Part shown: positions 1 through 7,774 of the stretch, one piece after another
Numbering within the stretch: the stretch's first letter is position 1
How the letters are laid out: every line of letters starts with the position of its first letter
Assembly: GCA_963819695.1 (NCBI GenBank)
Contig: CAWFXD010000002.1
Location: 434,001-498,000 of the forward strand
Direction: 5' to 3'
DNA length: 64,000 bases
Source: DASZIT01 sp963819695
GTDB taxonomy: Bacteria; Actinomycetota; Acidimicrobiia; Acidimicrobiales; RAAP-2
Program-made: the position numbers and the translations under genes
Notes under the pieces: model-generated
What the model was told of the DNA's origin: nothing
Database searches by the model: none
The model's input: only the letters and a program-made list of their open reading frames with translations

Positions 1-1
1 C

Positions 2-232
2 ATGACCATCGGGCCAAGTGCCGGCCTGGCGATGCTCGACGATCTCGGCCCGCGGCTCGGTGACCACCACCGCCTTCATTCCGTGCGCGGCCACCTTCTC
101 GAAATGGCCGGCGACAGCAAGGGCGCCATCGCCGAACTTCGGACCGCCGCCGCCCTGACTACCAATCTTCGTGAGCAGCATTACCTCATCACAGAGGCGG
201 CCCGCCTGACGACGGAGCTGGCCGAGGACTGA
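2..232 (+). CDS. C-terminal end of a sigma-factor-like protein with TPR-type tail (partial)
   Basis: Only the last 76 codons are in the window; the reading frame is open to the left edge, so the first ATG here is probably internal. The sequence runs GPSAGLAML, then HRLHSVRGHLLEMAGDSKGA, then a helical tail ending at a TGA. This matches the helical, TPR-like C-terminal part of the large ECF-like sigma factors (COG4941/DUF6596 type), in which a dihydroxy-style HxLHxxRxxLL segment is usual. The promoter-binding regions 2 and 4 lie outside the window, so the assignment rests on this tail alone. A 143-bp gap separates it from the next gene. Confidence 0.6.
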   Translation: MTIGPSAGLAMLDDLGPRLGDHHRLHSVRGHLLEMAGDSKGAIAELRTAAALTTNLREQHYLITEAARLTTELAED

Positions 233-243
233 CCTCCCGCCGT

Positions 244-289
244 CCTCACAGTTCCCTCACATGGTGTTCACCGGCATCTCATATCTCGC
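244..289 (+). promoter_or_regulatory. Tandem 11-bp direct repeats, OmpR/PhoP-type operator candidate
   Basis: Four TCACA-like cores begin at 246 (TCACA), 257 (TCACA), 268 (TCACC) and 279 (TCATA), exactly 11 bp apart. One helical turn per unit is the layout of sites bound by OmpR/PhoP-family response regulators; the third unit, GTTCACCGGCA, resembles a streptomycete PHO-box unit. The array lies upstream of the DUF1800 gene. The periodicity is seen directly; the regulator is inferred. Confidence 0.45.
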
Positions 290-375
290 GCCCATGATGG
301 AGATGTGACGAGACGTGGCCATCTGGCTCCCGACTCGGTCGGGCCGCCACCGGAATCGAGGTTGGGGCGATCAGT

Positions 376-1692
376 GTGAGTACCCACCCGTCCGCCTCGG
401 TCGCCCTCCTCTACCGCCGGGCGGGATTCGGGGCGTCGGCCTCGCAGATCGCCGCCCTGTCGGCTCAGCCCTACTCCACCACCGTGGACCAGCTGGTGGG
501 GCCGCTGGGGGGACCCGACCCCGGCGCCGACACCATCCCTGTGCCCCCGTTGTCCCCGCCGCCCACGAACTATGCCCAACTGAAGAATGACGCGACGGCC
601 CGTCAGGCCCTGGCCCGCACCCTGGCCGTCCAGAAGGTCGCCCTGACCAACTGGTGGCTCGGGAGGATGGTTTCCACCACCAACCCGCTTCAGGAGAAGC
701 TCACCTTCCTTCTCCACGGTCATTTCCCCACCGCCATCTCCAAGGTCCGATTTCCCATCTACATGTATGGACAGAACCAGCTCTTTCGGACCAAGGGGTC
801 GGGCGACTTCGACGCCCTCACTCAGGCGGTGGCGACCGATCCCGCCATGCTGATCTGGCTCGACGCCGCGTCTGATATCGGCTCGAGTCCGAATGAGAAC
901 TTCGCTCGAGAGTTGATGGAGCGCTTCACCATGGGCATCGGCAACTACACCGAAGACGACGTGCGGGCCGGCGCGGCTTGCTTCTCGGGTTGGCGGCTCA
1001 GTCGAGTGACCAGCGCCTTCACCATCGATGCCAAGCAGCACAACAACTCGCCGCAGACATTCCTCGGGAACCAGATCAACTCCGGCCAGCAAGCCATCGA
1101 TCTGGTCACCCACAGCAGTGCGTCGGCGAAATTCGTGCCCGCCGCTCTCTGGAGCCATCTGGCCTATCCGGTCACCACCCAGGACCCGGTGGTGGCCGAC
1201 CTTTCCCCTGGGTATGCAGCCGATCGAAACGTCGCCAATCTGCTGCGCGCCATCTTTCAGCATCCGTCGTTCGTGTCCGACGCATCGATCACCGGGCTGA
1301 TCAAGCAACCCACCGAGTACGTCGTCGGCGCCCTCCGGGCTCTCGGCGTCAAGGCAGCCAGCCTGGGCACCCTTCCCGTCCAAGCCACCCTCGCCGGGCT
1401 CGGGCAGGTGCTGTTCAACCCGCCCAGCGTCGGCGGTTGGGATCAGAACGAGTATTGGCTGTCGACGGCTGCCGCTCTGACCCGTTGGGACTTCGCCCAT
1501 CGCCTGGCCACCACCGCCGACATCTCGTCGGTCGCCGATCAACCGGCCGCCGCCCGGGTCGATGCCACCGCCGCCCTCTTGTCACTCACCGGGTGGTCGA
1601 CCACCACCGCGGCCGCTCTCCAGCCGGCGGCCGGCAATCCCGAGACCCTGGTGACCCTGGGTCTGGTATCCCCCGAGTACGTGAGCAACTGA
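376..1692 (+). CDS. DUF1800 domain-containing protein
   Basis: A 438-residue protein starting at GTG. Family landmarks are the N-terminal LLYRRAGFGAS segment, NPLQEKLTFLLHGHF near residue 105, NENFARELMERFTMG near 175 with YTEDDVRAGAACFSGW just after, and FNPPSVGGWDQNEYW near 360. These are diagnostic of the DUF1800 family, whose biochemical role is not established. No signal peptide is obvious. The gene is followed after 6 nt by a DUF1501 gene, the usual partner of DUF1800, so the two are probably co-transcribed. A tandem-repeat operator candidate lies about 90 bp upstream. The start is not marked by a strong ribosome-binding site, so a nearby GTG could be used instead. Confidence 0.85.
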   Translation: MSTHPSASVALLYRRAGFGASASQIAALSAQPYSTTVDQLVGPLGGPDPGADTIPVPPLSPPPTNYAQLKNDATARQALARTLAVQKVALTNWWLGRMVSTTNPLQEKLTFLLHGHFPTAISKVRFPIYMYGQNQLFRTKGSGDFDALTQAVATDPAMLIWLDAASDIGSSPNENFARELMERFTMGIGNYTEDDVRAGAACFSGWRLSRVTSAFTIDAKQHNNSPQTFLGNQINSGQQAIDLVTHSSASAKFVPAALWSHLAYPVTTQDPVVADLSPGYAADRNVANLLRAIFQHPSFVSDASITGLIKQPTEYVVGALRALGVKAASLGTLPVQATLAGLGQVLFNPPSVGGWDQNEYWLSTAAALTRWDFAHRLATTADISSVADQPAAARVDATAALLSLTGWSTTTAAALQPAAGNPETLVTLGLVSPEYVSN

Positions 1693-1698
1693 GGCGCC

Positions 1699-3099
1699 AT
1701 GCACGACTTCCCGGAAGAGAACCCGTTCGTCCCTGCTCCGCCGTTTGCCCGGTCGGCCGGCCCGGTGGCGGACGCCGACGATCCTGACCGGCCGACGAGT
1801 GGGTTCAGCCGGCGAAGGTTCCTGGCCCTGGCCGGAGGCATGGGTGCGGTGGGAGCCCTCGGGGTGACGCTCGGTCCCCGAGCCTGGGATTCACTGTTCG
1901 GTGGGGGAACCGGTACCGGAGGGGCACTCGGCTCGTCAACCGGAAGGACCCTGGTGCTCCTGACCCTCTACGGCGGCAACGACGGGATGAATACTGTCAT
2001 CCCCTATCAAGATCCCGCCTATGCCAGCTACCGGGGCCAGTTGGCCATCAAGGAGTCGACCGTGCTCCCGCTGGGCGAGGGATTCGGCCTCCACCCGGCG
2101 CTGCCCGGCTTCAAGAAGCTCTGGGACGCCAAACAGCTGGCGGTGGTCCAGGGCGTCGGCTTCGCCAATCCCAACTACAGCCACTTCGAGTCGATGGATA
2201 TCTGGCAGAGCGGGGTCCCGGGCACGCCGGTGACCTCCGGTTGGCTGGGGCGCTGGCTCGACGGCACCAACGCCAGCCCGCTCCGGGCCCTTGGCATCGG
2301 CCCCACGTTGCCCACCGCTCTGACCGGTGAGAAGGTCCAAGGTGCGGCGGTACCCGCCGGCACTTTTGTGCTGCCCGGCGACGCGACCGAGCAGGCGCTG
2401 TACGCCTCGATGGCCCGGTCCGCCAGCTCGGAGACCCGCCTCCTGACCGAGGCGGCGGTGGCGAACGCCAACCTTCTCGACGTGCAACGCGCCATCGGCC
2501 CGACCCTGAACCAATCGGTGAACAGCGATCCGCTCCATCTCCAGAGCTCGGATTCCAACAGCCGGGCCGGCGGGAATGAGGCGGCGCTGTCCATCGCCAA
2601 CGGAGGCGGGGGACTCTCCAGCGCCAACGTGTTGGCTACCCAGTTGAGCATGGTGGCCAATCTCATCCTGGCCGGCGCCGAAACCGAGGTCTACAGCGTG
2701 GAGCTCGGCGGCTTCGATACCCACTCGGCCCAGGCCGACACCCAGTCGAATCTGCTCGGACAGGTCGATGCCGCGGTGCCGGCCTTTCTGCACGCCATCT
2801 CTACCCATCCGCGCGGCCAGGACACCGTGGTGGTGATCTACACCGAGTTCGGCCGAAGGGTATGGGCCAACGCCAGCGAAGGCACCGATCACGGATGGGC
2901 CAATGTGGTGTTCGCCGCCGGGCAGCCGGTGCGCGGCGGGTTTTTCGGGGACCCACCAAGCCTGTCCAAGCTTTCCGAGGGGAACCTCATCTACACCACC
3001 GACTTCCGCTCGGTCTATGCCACCGTGTTCGACAACGTCCTCGGCGTCGACCCGAAGCCGTTTCTCAACGGCTCATTCAAGACCCTGCCGTTCGTGTAG
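1699..3099 (+). CDS. DUF1501 domain-containing protein, Tat-exported
   Basis: A 466-residue protein whose N-terminus carries a twin-arginine signal: FSRRRFLALAGG near residue 35 followed by a hydrophobic Ala/Gly-rich stretch. The mature part shows DUF1501 landmarks: LTLYGGNDGMNTVIPY near 92, GLHPALPGFKKLW near 130, NPNYSHFESMDIWQSG near 157, the GGFDTHSAQ motif near 337, and YTEFGRR with GTDHGW near 380-400. The fold belongs to the sulfatase/alkaline-phosphatase-like group, but substrate is unknown. It begins 6 nt after the DUF1800 stop, so the pair should be translated from one message. Export by Tat implies a folded, possibly metal-containing, extracytoplasmic protein. Confidence 0.88.
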   Translation: MHDFPEENPFVPAPPFARSAGPVADADDPDRPTSGFSRRRFLALAGGMGAVGALGVTLGPRAWDSLFGGGTGTGGALGSSTGRTLVLLTLYGGNDGMNTVIPYQDPAYASYRGQLAIKESTVLPLGEGFGLHPALPGFKKLWDAKQLAVVQGVGFANPNYSHFESMDIWQSGVPGTPVTSGWLGRWLDGTNASPLRALGIGPTLPTALTGEKVQGAAVPAGTFVLPGDATEQALYASMARSASSETRLLTEAAVANANLLDVQRAIGPTLNQSVNSDPLHLQSSDSNSRAGGNEAALSIANGGGGLSSANVLATQLSMVANLILAGAETEVYSVELGGFDTHSAQADTQSNLLGQVDAAVPAFLHAISTHPRGQDTVVVIYTEFGRRVWANASEGTDHGWANVVFAAGQPVRGGFFGDPPSLSKLSEGNLIYTTDFRSVYATVFDNVLGVDPKPFLNGSFKTLPFV

Positions 3100-3151
3100 A
3101 AGACCTCCTCTTCTCACATCCCCAACCAACGTCAACGGACAAGGAGTCATT

Positions 3152-3310
3152 ATGGCCAAGTTCACCGCATTGATTCGGTCCCATCGGGTTCTCGCCGAGG
3201 TGGGCGTGGCCCTCATCGCCCTGGGCGGCGCGATCGGTGTCGGCTTCGAGCCCACGGCGCCGGCCACGTCCTCACCGACGACCATTGCCCCATCGAGTGG
3301 CCCGGCCTGA
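3152..3310 (+). CDS. Small single-pass membrane protein, Thr/Pro/Ser-rich tail
   Basis: A 52-residue ORF from ATG at 3152 with a good AAGGAG ribosome-binding site at 3141-3146. Residues about 12-30 form one hydrophobic helix (VLAEVGVALIALGGAIGVGF), followed by a tail rich in Thr, Ser, Pro and Ala. It follows the DUF1501 gene by 52 bp and is probably the third member of that operon. I do not recognise a family. Its architecture, a basic N-terminus, one membrane helix and a low-complexity tail, is like that of the 111-residue protein encoded at 9854-10189. The stop lies 2 bp from the stop of the convergent histidine kinase. Confidence 0.6.
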   Translation: MAKFTALIRSHRVLAEVGVALIALGGAIGVGFEPTAPATSSPTTIAPSSGPA

Positions 3311-3312
3311 CG

Positions 3313-4722
3313 TCAGCCCGGGCGCGGAGCTTCGCCGCTGCCACCCGAACCGTCCCACCGCGACACCGTCACGATGAAGCGGGAGCCGCCGTTGGCATTG
3401 ATGGGGGATTCTGCCCGGATGGCGGCGCCCATGGCGGCGGCAATCTCCGCGACGATAGCCAGCCCGAGGCCGGAACCGATCTGGCGGTTGGGCCCCCGGT
3501 CCGCCTGGTAGAACCGGTCGAACACCCTCGGGAGGTCCCCCGGCGCGATGCCGGGCCCGTCATCTTCCACGACGATGCTCAGTGCCGAAGGAAGTCGAGG
3601 ATCGGCAGAGCCCGATAGCGACACGGTGACGGTGGTGCGGGCGTAGGTGAGGGCGTTCTCGATGAGATTGGCCATCAGCTGACCCAGCCGGTCGGGATCG
3701 GCGGCCAGCTCGACGTCCGGCTGGTCAGGCGCGTGCACGACCAGATCCAATCCGGTTCTGTCGGCCACTGGACGGAATCCGTTCGCGGCCATGGTCACCA
3801 CTTCGGCTCCGTTGGTCGGACGGATCTGCATGGACAACTGCTTGGTCTCGAGCTTGGCCAAGTCGAGCAAGTCGCCCACCAGGCGCTCCAACCGACGCGA
3901 CTCGGTGATGATCACCGCGGCCGCTTCGGAGGTGTCATCGATGGCGCCGTCCTGGATGGCTTCGGCAAAGCCGCGGATCGAGGTCAGCGGCGTACGAAGG
4001 TCGTGAGACACCGACAACAGCATCTGGCGCTCTCGACTCCGGGCATCGGCCAAGCTCTGGGCCATCACGTTGATCGAGTTGGCCAGGGACGAGAACTCCG
4101 CGTAGTCGCGCTCGCGTACCGAGACCCGGCTCTGCAGATCGCCGGAGGCGATTTGCCCGGTCACCTGCATCGCCTCGATCAAGGGGCGAGACATCCTCCG
4201 GCTCATCTGCCACGCCACCAACGCCGCGACCAGGAGCGTCACCCCTCCGGCGATGATGAAATAGCCCCAACCCGGACCCAGATCCCCGACTTGCCGGGTC
4301 AGGAGAATGGCGAGTTGGCCGCTGAGGTGCAGCCGGGCCCGATCCTGAGCCGTCAGGGTCACCGGCGCGGCGGCAAACACCAGCGATCCGATTCGGCCGG
4401 AGATCGACTGCCCGTCGAGCAGCAACCCCGAGTTGAGATCCGCGGCGCTGACCCCGGCCGGGAGCGGCGAGGTCACCTTTCCCCGGGCGTTGATCGCCAC
4501 CACCCGGGCATCCTCGAGGTTGAGGACCCGGGCGATGACCCGGAGGACGGTCAACGACTGGGTGTGGGCGGTGCCCGAGGTGAGTGACTTGGCCTCGGCG
4601 ACCAGTTGCTGGGTGGCCTGATCGCGGGCGGAGTTCCGGGTCAGCACCAAGCTCCCGGCCCCGGCGATGAGCAGGACGCCGGCCACCAATCCCACCAGGG
4701 CGACCATCAGTCGTCGTCGCAT
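3313..4722 (-). CDS. Sensor histidine kinase (HAMP, HisKA, HATPase)
   Basis: A 469-residue membrane kinase. A first membrane helix covers residues about 5-28 and a second about 150-172, enclosing an extracytoplasmic sensor region of roughly 120 residues. A HAMP linker follows (RRMSRPLIEAMQVTGQIASG). The phosphorylated His is in LLSVSHDLRTPLTSIRGFAE near residue 240. The ATP-binding domain has NLIENALTYA, VVEDDGPGIA and GSGLGLAIV as N, G1 and G2 boxes. The gene starts 30 nt after the stop of a response regulator on the same strand, which is its obvious partner. The signal is not evident from the sequence. Confidence 0.93.
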   Translation of the reverse strand: MRRRLMVALVGLVAGVLLIAGAGSLVLTRNSARDQATQQLVAEAKSLTSGTAHTQSLTVLRVIARVLNLEDARVVAINARGKVTSPLPAGVSAADLNSGLLLDGQSISGRIGSLVFAAAPVTLTAQDRARLHLSGQLAILLTRQVGDLGPGWGYFIIAGGVTLLVAALVAWQMSRRMSRPLIEAMQVTGQIASGDLQSRVSVRERDYAEFSSLANSINVMAQSLADARSRERQMLLSVSHDLRTPLTSIRGFAEAIQDGAIDDTSEAAAVIITESRRLERLVGDLLDLAKLETKQLSMQIRPTNGAEVVTMAANGFRPVADRTGLDLVVHAPDQPDVELAADPDRLGQLMANLIENALTYARTTVTVSLSGSADPRLPSALSIVVEDDGPGIAPGDLPRVFDRFYQADRGPNRQIGSGLGLAIVAEIAAAMGAAIRAESPINANGGSRFIVTVSRWDGSGGSGEAPRPG

Positions 4723-4752
4723 GCCACCCCCACCGTCCGCGGTCGGGCGATC

Positions 4753-5430
4753 TCAGCCCAGCCGATAGCCAACGCCCCACACCGTGGCCAGGGGTAGAGC
4801 GTCGCCGAGTTTCTTTCGCAGTTGGGCGACGTGGACGTCGACGGTCCGTTCGTCTCCGTACCAGCCGGCACCCCAGACCGCATCCAATAGTTGCTGCCGG
4901 GTGAGGGCCAGACCGATGTTGTGGATCAAGAACCCGAGCAGATCGAACTCGCGGGTCGTCAAGGCAACCACGACTCCGCTACGGAGCACTTCCCGGCGTC
5001 GGAGGTCGACCTCCAGATCACCGAGCGAAACATTCTCTTGCGAGCGGGGGGCTTCTCCGGTTCGGCGAAGAATGGCCCGGACCCGGGCCACCAACTCCCT
5101 CGGCGAGAACGGCTTCACCAAATAGTCGTCAGCACCGAGTTCGAGGCCCAGGATCCGATCGACCTCGTCGTCCCGGGCGGTCAGGAACAGGACCGGGATG
5201 TTGTCATTGGCTCGAATCTCCCGGCAGATGTCGAACCCGTTCCTCCCGCCGGGAAGGCCGACGTCGAGGATGACGAATACCGGGGGTTCCCGCGAGATGA
5301 GGGCGAGGCCCTCGTCTCCGTCTCGAGCCAGCAACACCCGGAAGCCGTCCTTGCGCAAGTACAGATCGACCAGATCGGCGATATGGGGATCGTCTTCGAT
5401 GACGACGATTGTGCCGGTCTGATCACTCAT
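4753..5430 (-). CDS. OmpR-family response regulator
   Basis: A 225-residue regulator. The receiver domain (about 5-120) has the acidic pair EDD near residue 10, phospho-acceptor Asp in VILDVGLPGG, Thr in FLTARD and Lys in LVKPFS. The C-terminal winged helix (about 130-225) ends with DVHVAQLRKKLG and VWGVGYRLG, typical of OmpR/PhoB. The longer frame opens at 5520, but the family start fits ATG at 5430 (MSDQTGTIVVIEDD). It is transcribed before the kinase at 3313-4722 and lies 117 bp downstream of the redox gene module on the same strand. Confidence 0.93.
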   Translation of the reverse strand: MSDQTGTIVVIEDDPHIADLVDLYLRKDGFRVLLARDGDEGLALISREPPVFVILDVGLPGGRNGFDICREIRANDNIPVLFLTARDDEVDRILGLELGADDYLVKPFSPRELVARVRAILRRTGEAPRSQENVSLGDLEVDLRRREVLRSGVVVALTTREFDLLGFLIHNIGLALTRQQLLDAVWGAGWYGDERTVDVHVAQLRKKLGDALPLATVWGVGYRLG

Positions 5431-5547
5431 CGGATCCAGCCTGACACCTCCCGAGTCCGGTGTGGTTCCAATCCCCTGATCCCTAACAGAATCCTCATCT
5501 TTGCCCTCGGCCACCGTCACCGCGGCTCCGAGGTCGGAGGAGTCGGC

Positions 5548-6195
5548 TCAACCGCCAGGATGGAATCCACCGGTGGCCAGCCAGCGGCCCACCTCGGGAA
5601 CGGTGATGAACGCCAGGAAGAGACCCAGCACCAGGCTGCCGGCGATCGACCACTGGCGAAGTCCGGCTCCGCTCACCTCTCGGCGGGTTCGGTGCATCCA
5701 GTCCCGGGGGGCCAACCGGGTGGTGTCGAGCAGATGCCCCAGGACATGGATGACCATGGCGGCGATCCAGAGGATGAAGCTGGCCTTGTGCACGAACAGC
5801 AGGCGGGCATGCCACGAGGTGGGCATGAGCAACAGGGCGATGCCCGAGGCGAAGACGACCAGTGTCAGCGTCACCAAGACAGGTCCGAGCAGACGGAGCA
5901 CGATGGGCGGCGGGCCCTTGCGCCGGTACTCGGGCGAACCGAGATAGTAACGAACGAATCTCCAGGTGGTGCTGCCGATTTTGAGTAGCACCGGTGGCAC
6001 GAGCAGCATGCCGATGAACACATGGGGCGTGAGCAGGGGCCGGATCCGGAGGATCGTCACTCCTTCGGCGGCGAGTACGACGAAGAGGACGACGGCCACC
6101 GACGCGGTGAGCCGGGCATTCGCCTCGACGCCGTTCTTCCGACGATGGAGAAGTCGGCTCGGCGGCTGGGTGTCGGATGGAGCCAGATCGGTCAT
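5548..6195 (-). CDS. Multi-pass cytochrome-b-like membrane protein
   Basis: A 215-residue protein with about five hydrophobic segments: residues 25-45, 52-75, 95-120, 127-150 and 185-205. Histidines inside or next to membrane segments (LLTPHVFIG, LLFVHKASF and MVIHVLGHLL) could ligate heme, as in cytochrome b561 or DUF4405-like proteins. ATG at 6195 overlaps the ferredoxin stop as ATGA, so the two are translationally coupled. It is the last gene of a six-gene redox module on the minus strand. I infer a heme-bearing membrane electron carrier; I cannot assign a named family with certainty. Confidence 0.6.
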   Translation of the reverse strand: MTDLAPSDTQPPSRLLHRRKNGVEANARLTASVAVVLFVVLAAEGVTILRIRPLLTPHVFIGMLLVPPVLLKIGSTTWRFVRYYLGSPEYRRKGPPPIVLRLLGPVLVTLTLVVFASGIALLLMPTSWHARLLFVHKASFILWIAAMVIHVLGHLLDTTRLAPRDWMHRTRREVSGAGLRQWSIAGSLVLGLFLAFITVPEVGRWLATGGFHPGG

Positions 6196-6449
6196 GATGC
6201 GAGGTCCTTCTTCTTGCGGTCGACCCGACCGGATGACTGACGGCGTTCTAGCAGATGGAGCGCCAGCCGGGGGCACGAGTTGACGGCCCGCTCGGCGTGT
6301 TCCCGTAGCTGTGGCGGGATGTCCTTCTTGTCGACGATCGGGTACCCCCACGGGTCCATCCTCACCCGTTCCGGGAAGAGCTCGGCGCAGACCCCGTGGC
6401 CATCGCACATGGTGGGATCGACCACCATCGTCACCTGTCGCTTCACCAT
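6192..6449 (-). CDS. Single-cluster ferredoxin
   Basis: An 85-residue ferredoxin. The motif CDGHGVC (Cys-x2-His-x2-Cys) near residue 15 and a C-terminal CP pair in AVNSCPRLAL mark a one-cluster ferredoxin of the actinobacterial [3Fe-4S] or His-containing [4Fe-4S] type, as commonly found beside P450 systems. The start at 6449 (MVKRQVTMVVDPTMCDG) overlaps the end of the NuoF-like gene by 7 nt. Position in the operon between a NuoF-like flavoprotein and a cytochrome-like membrane protein suggests it passes single electrons between them. A P450 is encoded at 25886 but is not adjacent. Confidence 0.85.
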   Translation of the reverse strand: MVKRQVTMVVDPTMCDGHGVCAELFPERVRMDPWGYPIVDKKDIPPQLREHAERAVNSCPRLALHLLERRQSSGRVDRKKKDLAS

Positions 6450-7774
6450 CGAGTTCCCCCGCCGACGGTTGGGGCTACCGGCCGGGGGCACGGCAACACA
6501 CCTGGAGCACCGGTCAGAGGGCACCGCTGGCCCTGGAGATGGGCGGTGACATGGTCCTCGAACACCACCAATGCACTCCGAACGAAGCGGGCGACCCCAT
6601 CGGGATGGCGGCAGGCCCCCCGGCCATCGACGAGGTCACACACGTCGAGGATGGCCCGGGTACCTCCGGTCAAGACCGCGGGCCTGACCGCCAGCGCCTT
6701 GGTCATCTGGGCCAGTCCGGCCAAGCCGTGGATACACGGCCCACACTGCCCAGCCCCCTGTTCCTCCATGTACCTGACGACCCGAGCCATCTCCATCAGC
6801 GGGCACACACTGTCGGGAAGGAGCGCGATGACACCGGCGCCGAGGGACGAGTGTTCCCGGCGAGCGGCACCCTCGGTGAGACGGAGGTCCATCAGGGCCG
6901 ACATGGTGATCCACCCGCCGCCGTAGCCACCGAGGAGTGCGCCCAGGTAATTGCGGGCATCCGCGGGTGACAGGTCGAGGATCTCCCGGAGCGGTCGCCC
7001 CAGCGCCGCCTCCATCACCCGAGGGGCCGACCATCTCCCGGTGACGGTGGTGAGCATGGTGCCGGGGGATTCCTCGGTCCCCAACCCGCGGTACCAGGTA
7101 GGGCCGAACCGGGCGATGAGGGCCACGTGGGCCAGTGTCTCGACGTTCTGCACCAAGGTGGGTCTGCTGTTCACCCCCCGTTCGCGGATGGGTTGGATGC
7201 CGATGAACGAGGGCACCGCATCGCGTCGCCCGTTGAGCACGTTCACCACCGATGATTCCTGGCCGGCGATGAACCTGTCCGGGGCCGCGATCACTTGGAT
7301 TTCGAGTGGATCGAGTCCGAAGTGACGGCGGGAGTCGACCGCCGCCTCCACCTCTCGCACCAGACGCCCGGGGACATACATGACCGCCTGGCAGGCCCCG
7401 AGCGCGGCCCCGGCCAACGAAAGCCCGTCGATCACCAGGTGGGGCAACCGGGTGAGCAGGAAGGCGTCCTTGCTGCTGGCCGGTTCGCCTTCGGCCCCGT
7501 TGGCCACCACCACCGGTCGCGAGAACCGCCCGTGAGGAATGGAACGCCATTTGGTCGCCACCGGAAACCACGCCCCGCCATGGCCGGCCACCCCGCTGGC
7601 ACTCAGCTTGTCAACCAGGTCGTGGCCGGCCGACTGGACGGGGGCGGGACCCCAGCGAGCGAGATGTTCCTCAACCCCGACCGGGGCGGCATCGGTGGTG
7701 AGCCCGCTGAGCAATCGCGGCAAGGAGGTTGCCTCCGGCACCGGACCGGGCCTGGCCGTGACCGGGGTTCTCAT
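6443..7774 (-). CDS. NuoF-like NAD(P)H/FMN flavoprotein
   Basis: A 443-residue protein resembling the 51-kDa NuoF/HoxF subunit. The sequence VVANGAEGEPASSKDAFLL near residue 90 matches the family's FMN/NAD region, and NVETLAHVALI near 210 is also typical. An SLBB-like segment follows. The C-terminal Fe-S region has GAGQCGPC near residue 340 and GRGACRHPDG near 386. NuoF normally has three closely spaced Cys in the first motif; the first is Ala here. ATG at 7774 overlaps the upstream stop as ATGA. It probably oxidises NAD(P)H in the cytoplasm and feeds the membrane parts of this module. Confidence 0.8.
   Translation of the reverse strand: MRTPVTARPGPVPEATSLPRLLSGLTTDAAPVGVEEHLARWGPAPVQSAGHDLVDKLSASGVAGHGGAWFPVATKWRSIPHGRFSRPVVVANGAEGEPASSKDAFLLTRLPHLVIDGLSLAGAALGACQAVMYVPGRLVREVEAAVDSRRHFGLDPLEIQVIAAPDRFIAGQESSVVNVLNGRRDAVPSFIGIQPIRERGVNSRPTLVQNVETLAHVALIARFGPTWYRGLGTEESPGTMLTTVTGRWSAPRVMEAALGRPLREILDLSPADARNYLGALLGGYGGGWITMSALMDLRLTEGAARREHSSLGAGVIALLPDSVCPLMEMARVVRYMEEQGAGQCGPCIHGLAGLAQMTKALAVRPAVLTGGTRAILDVCDLVDGRGACRHPDGVARFVRSALVVFEDHVTAHLQGQRCPLTGAPGVLPCPRPVAPTVGGGTRW

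Noticed and set aside
268..1542. Long minus-strand frame opposite the DUF1800 gene
   Set aside because: Composition is Gly/Arg/His-rich with no domain; it mirrors a well-supported plus-strand gene.
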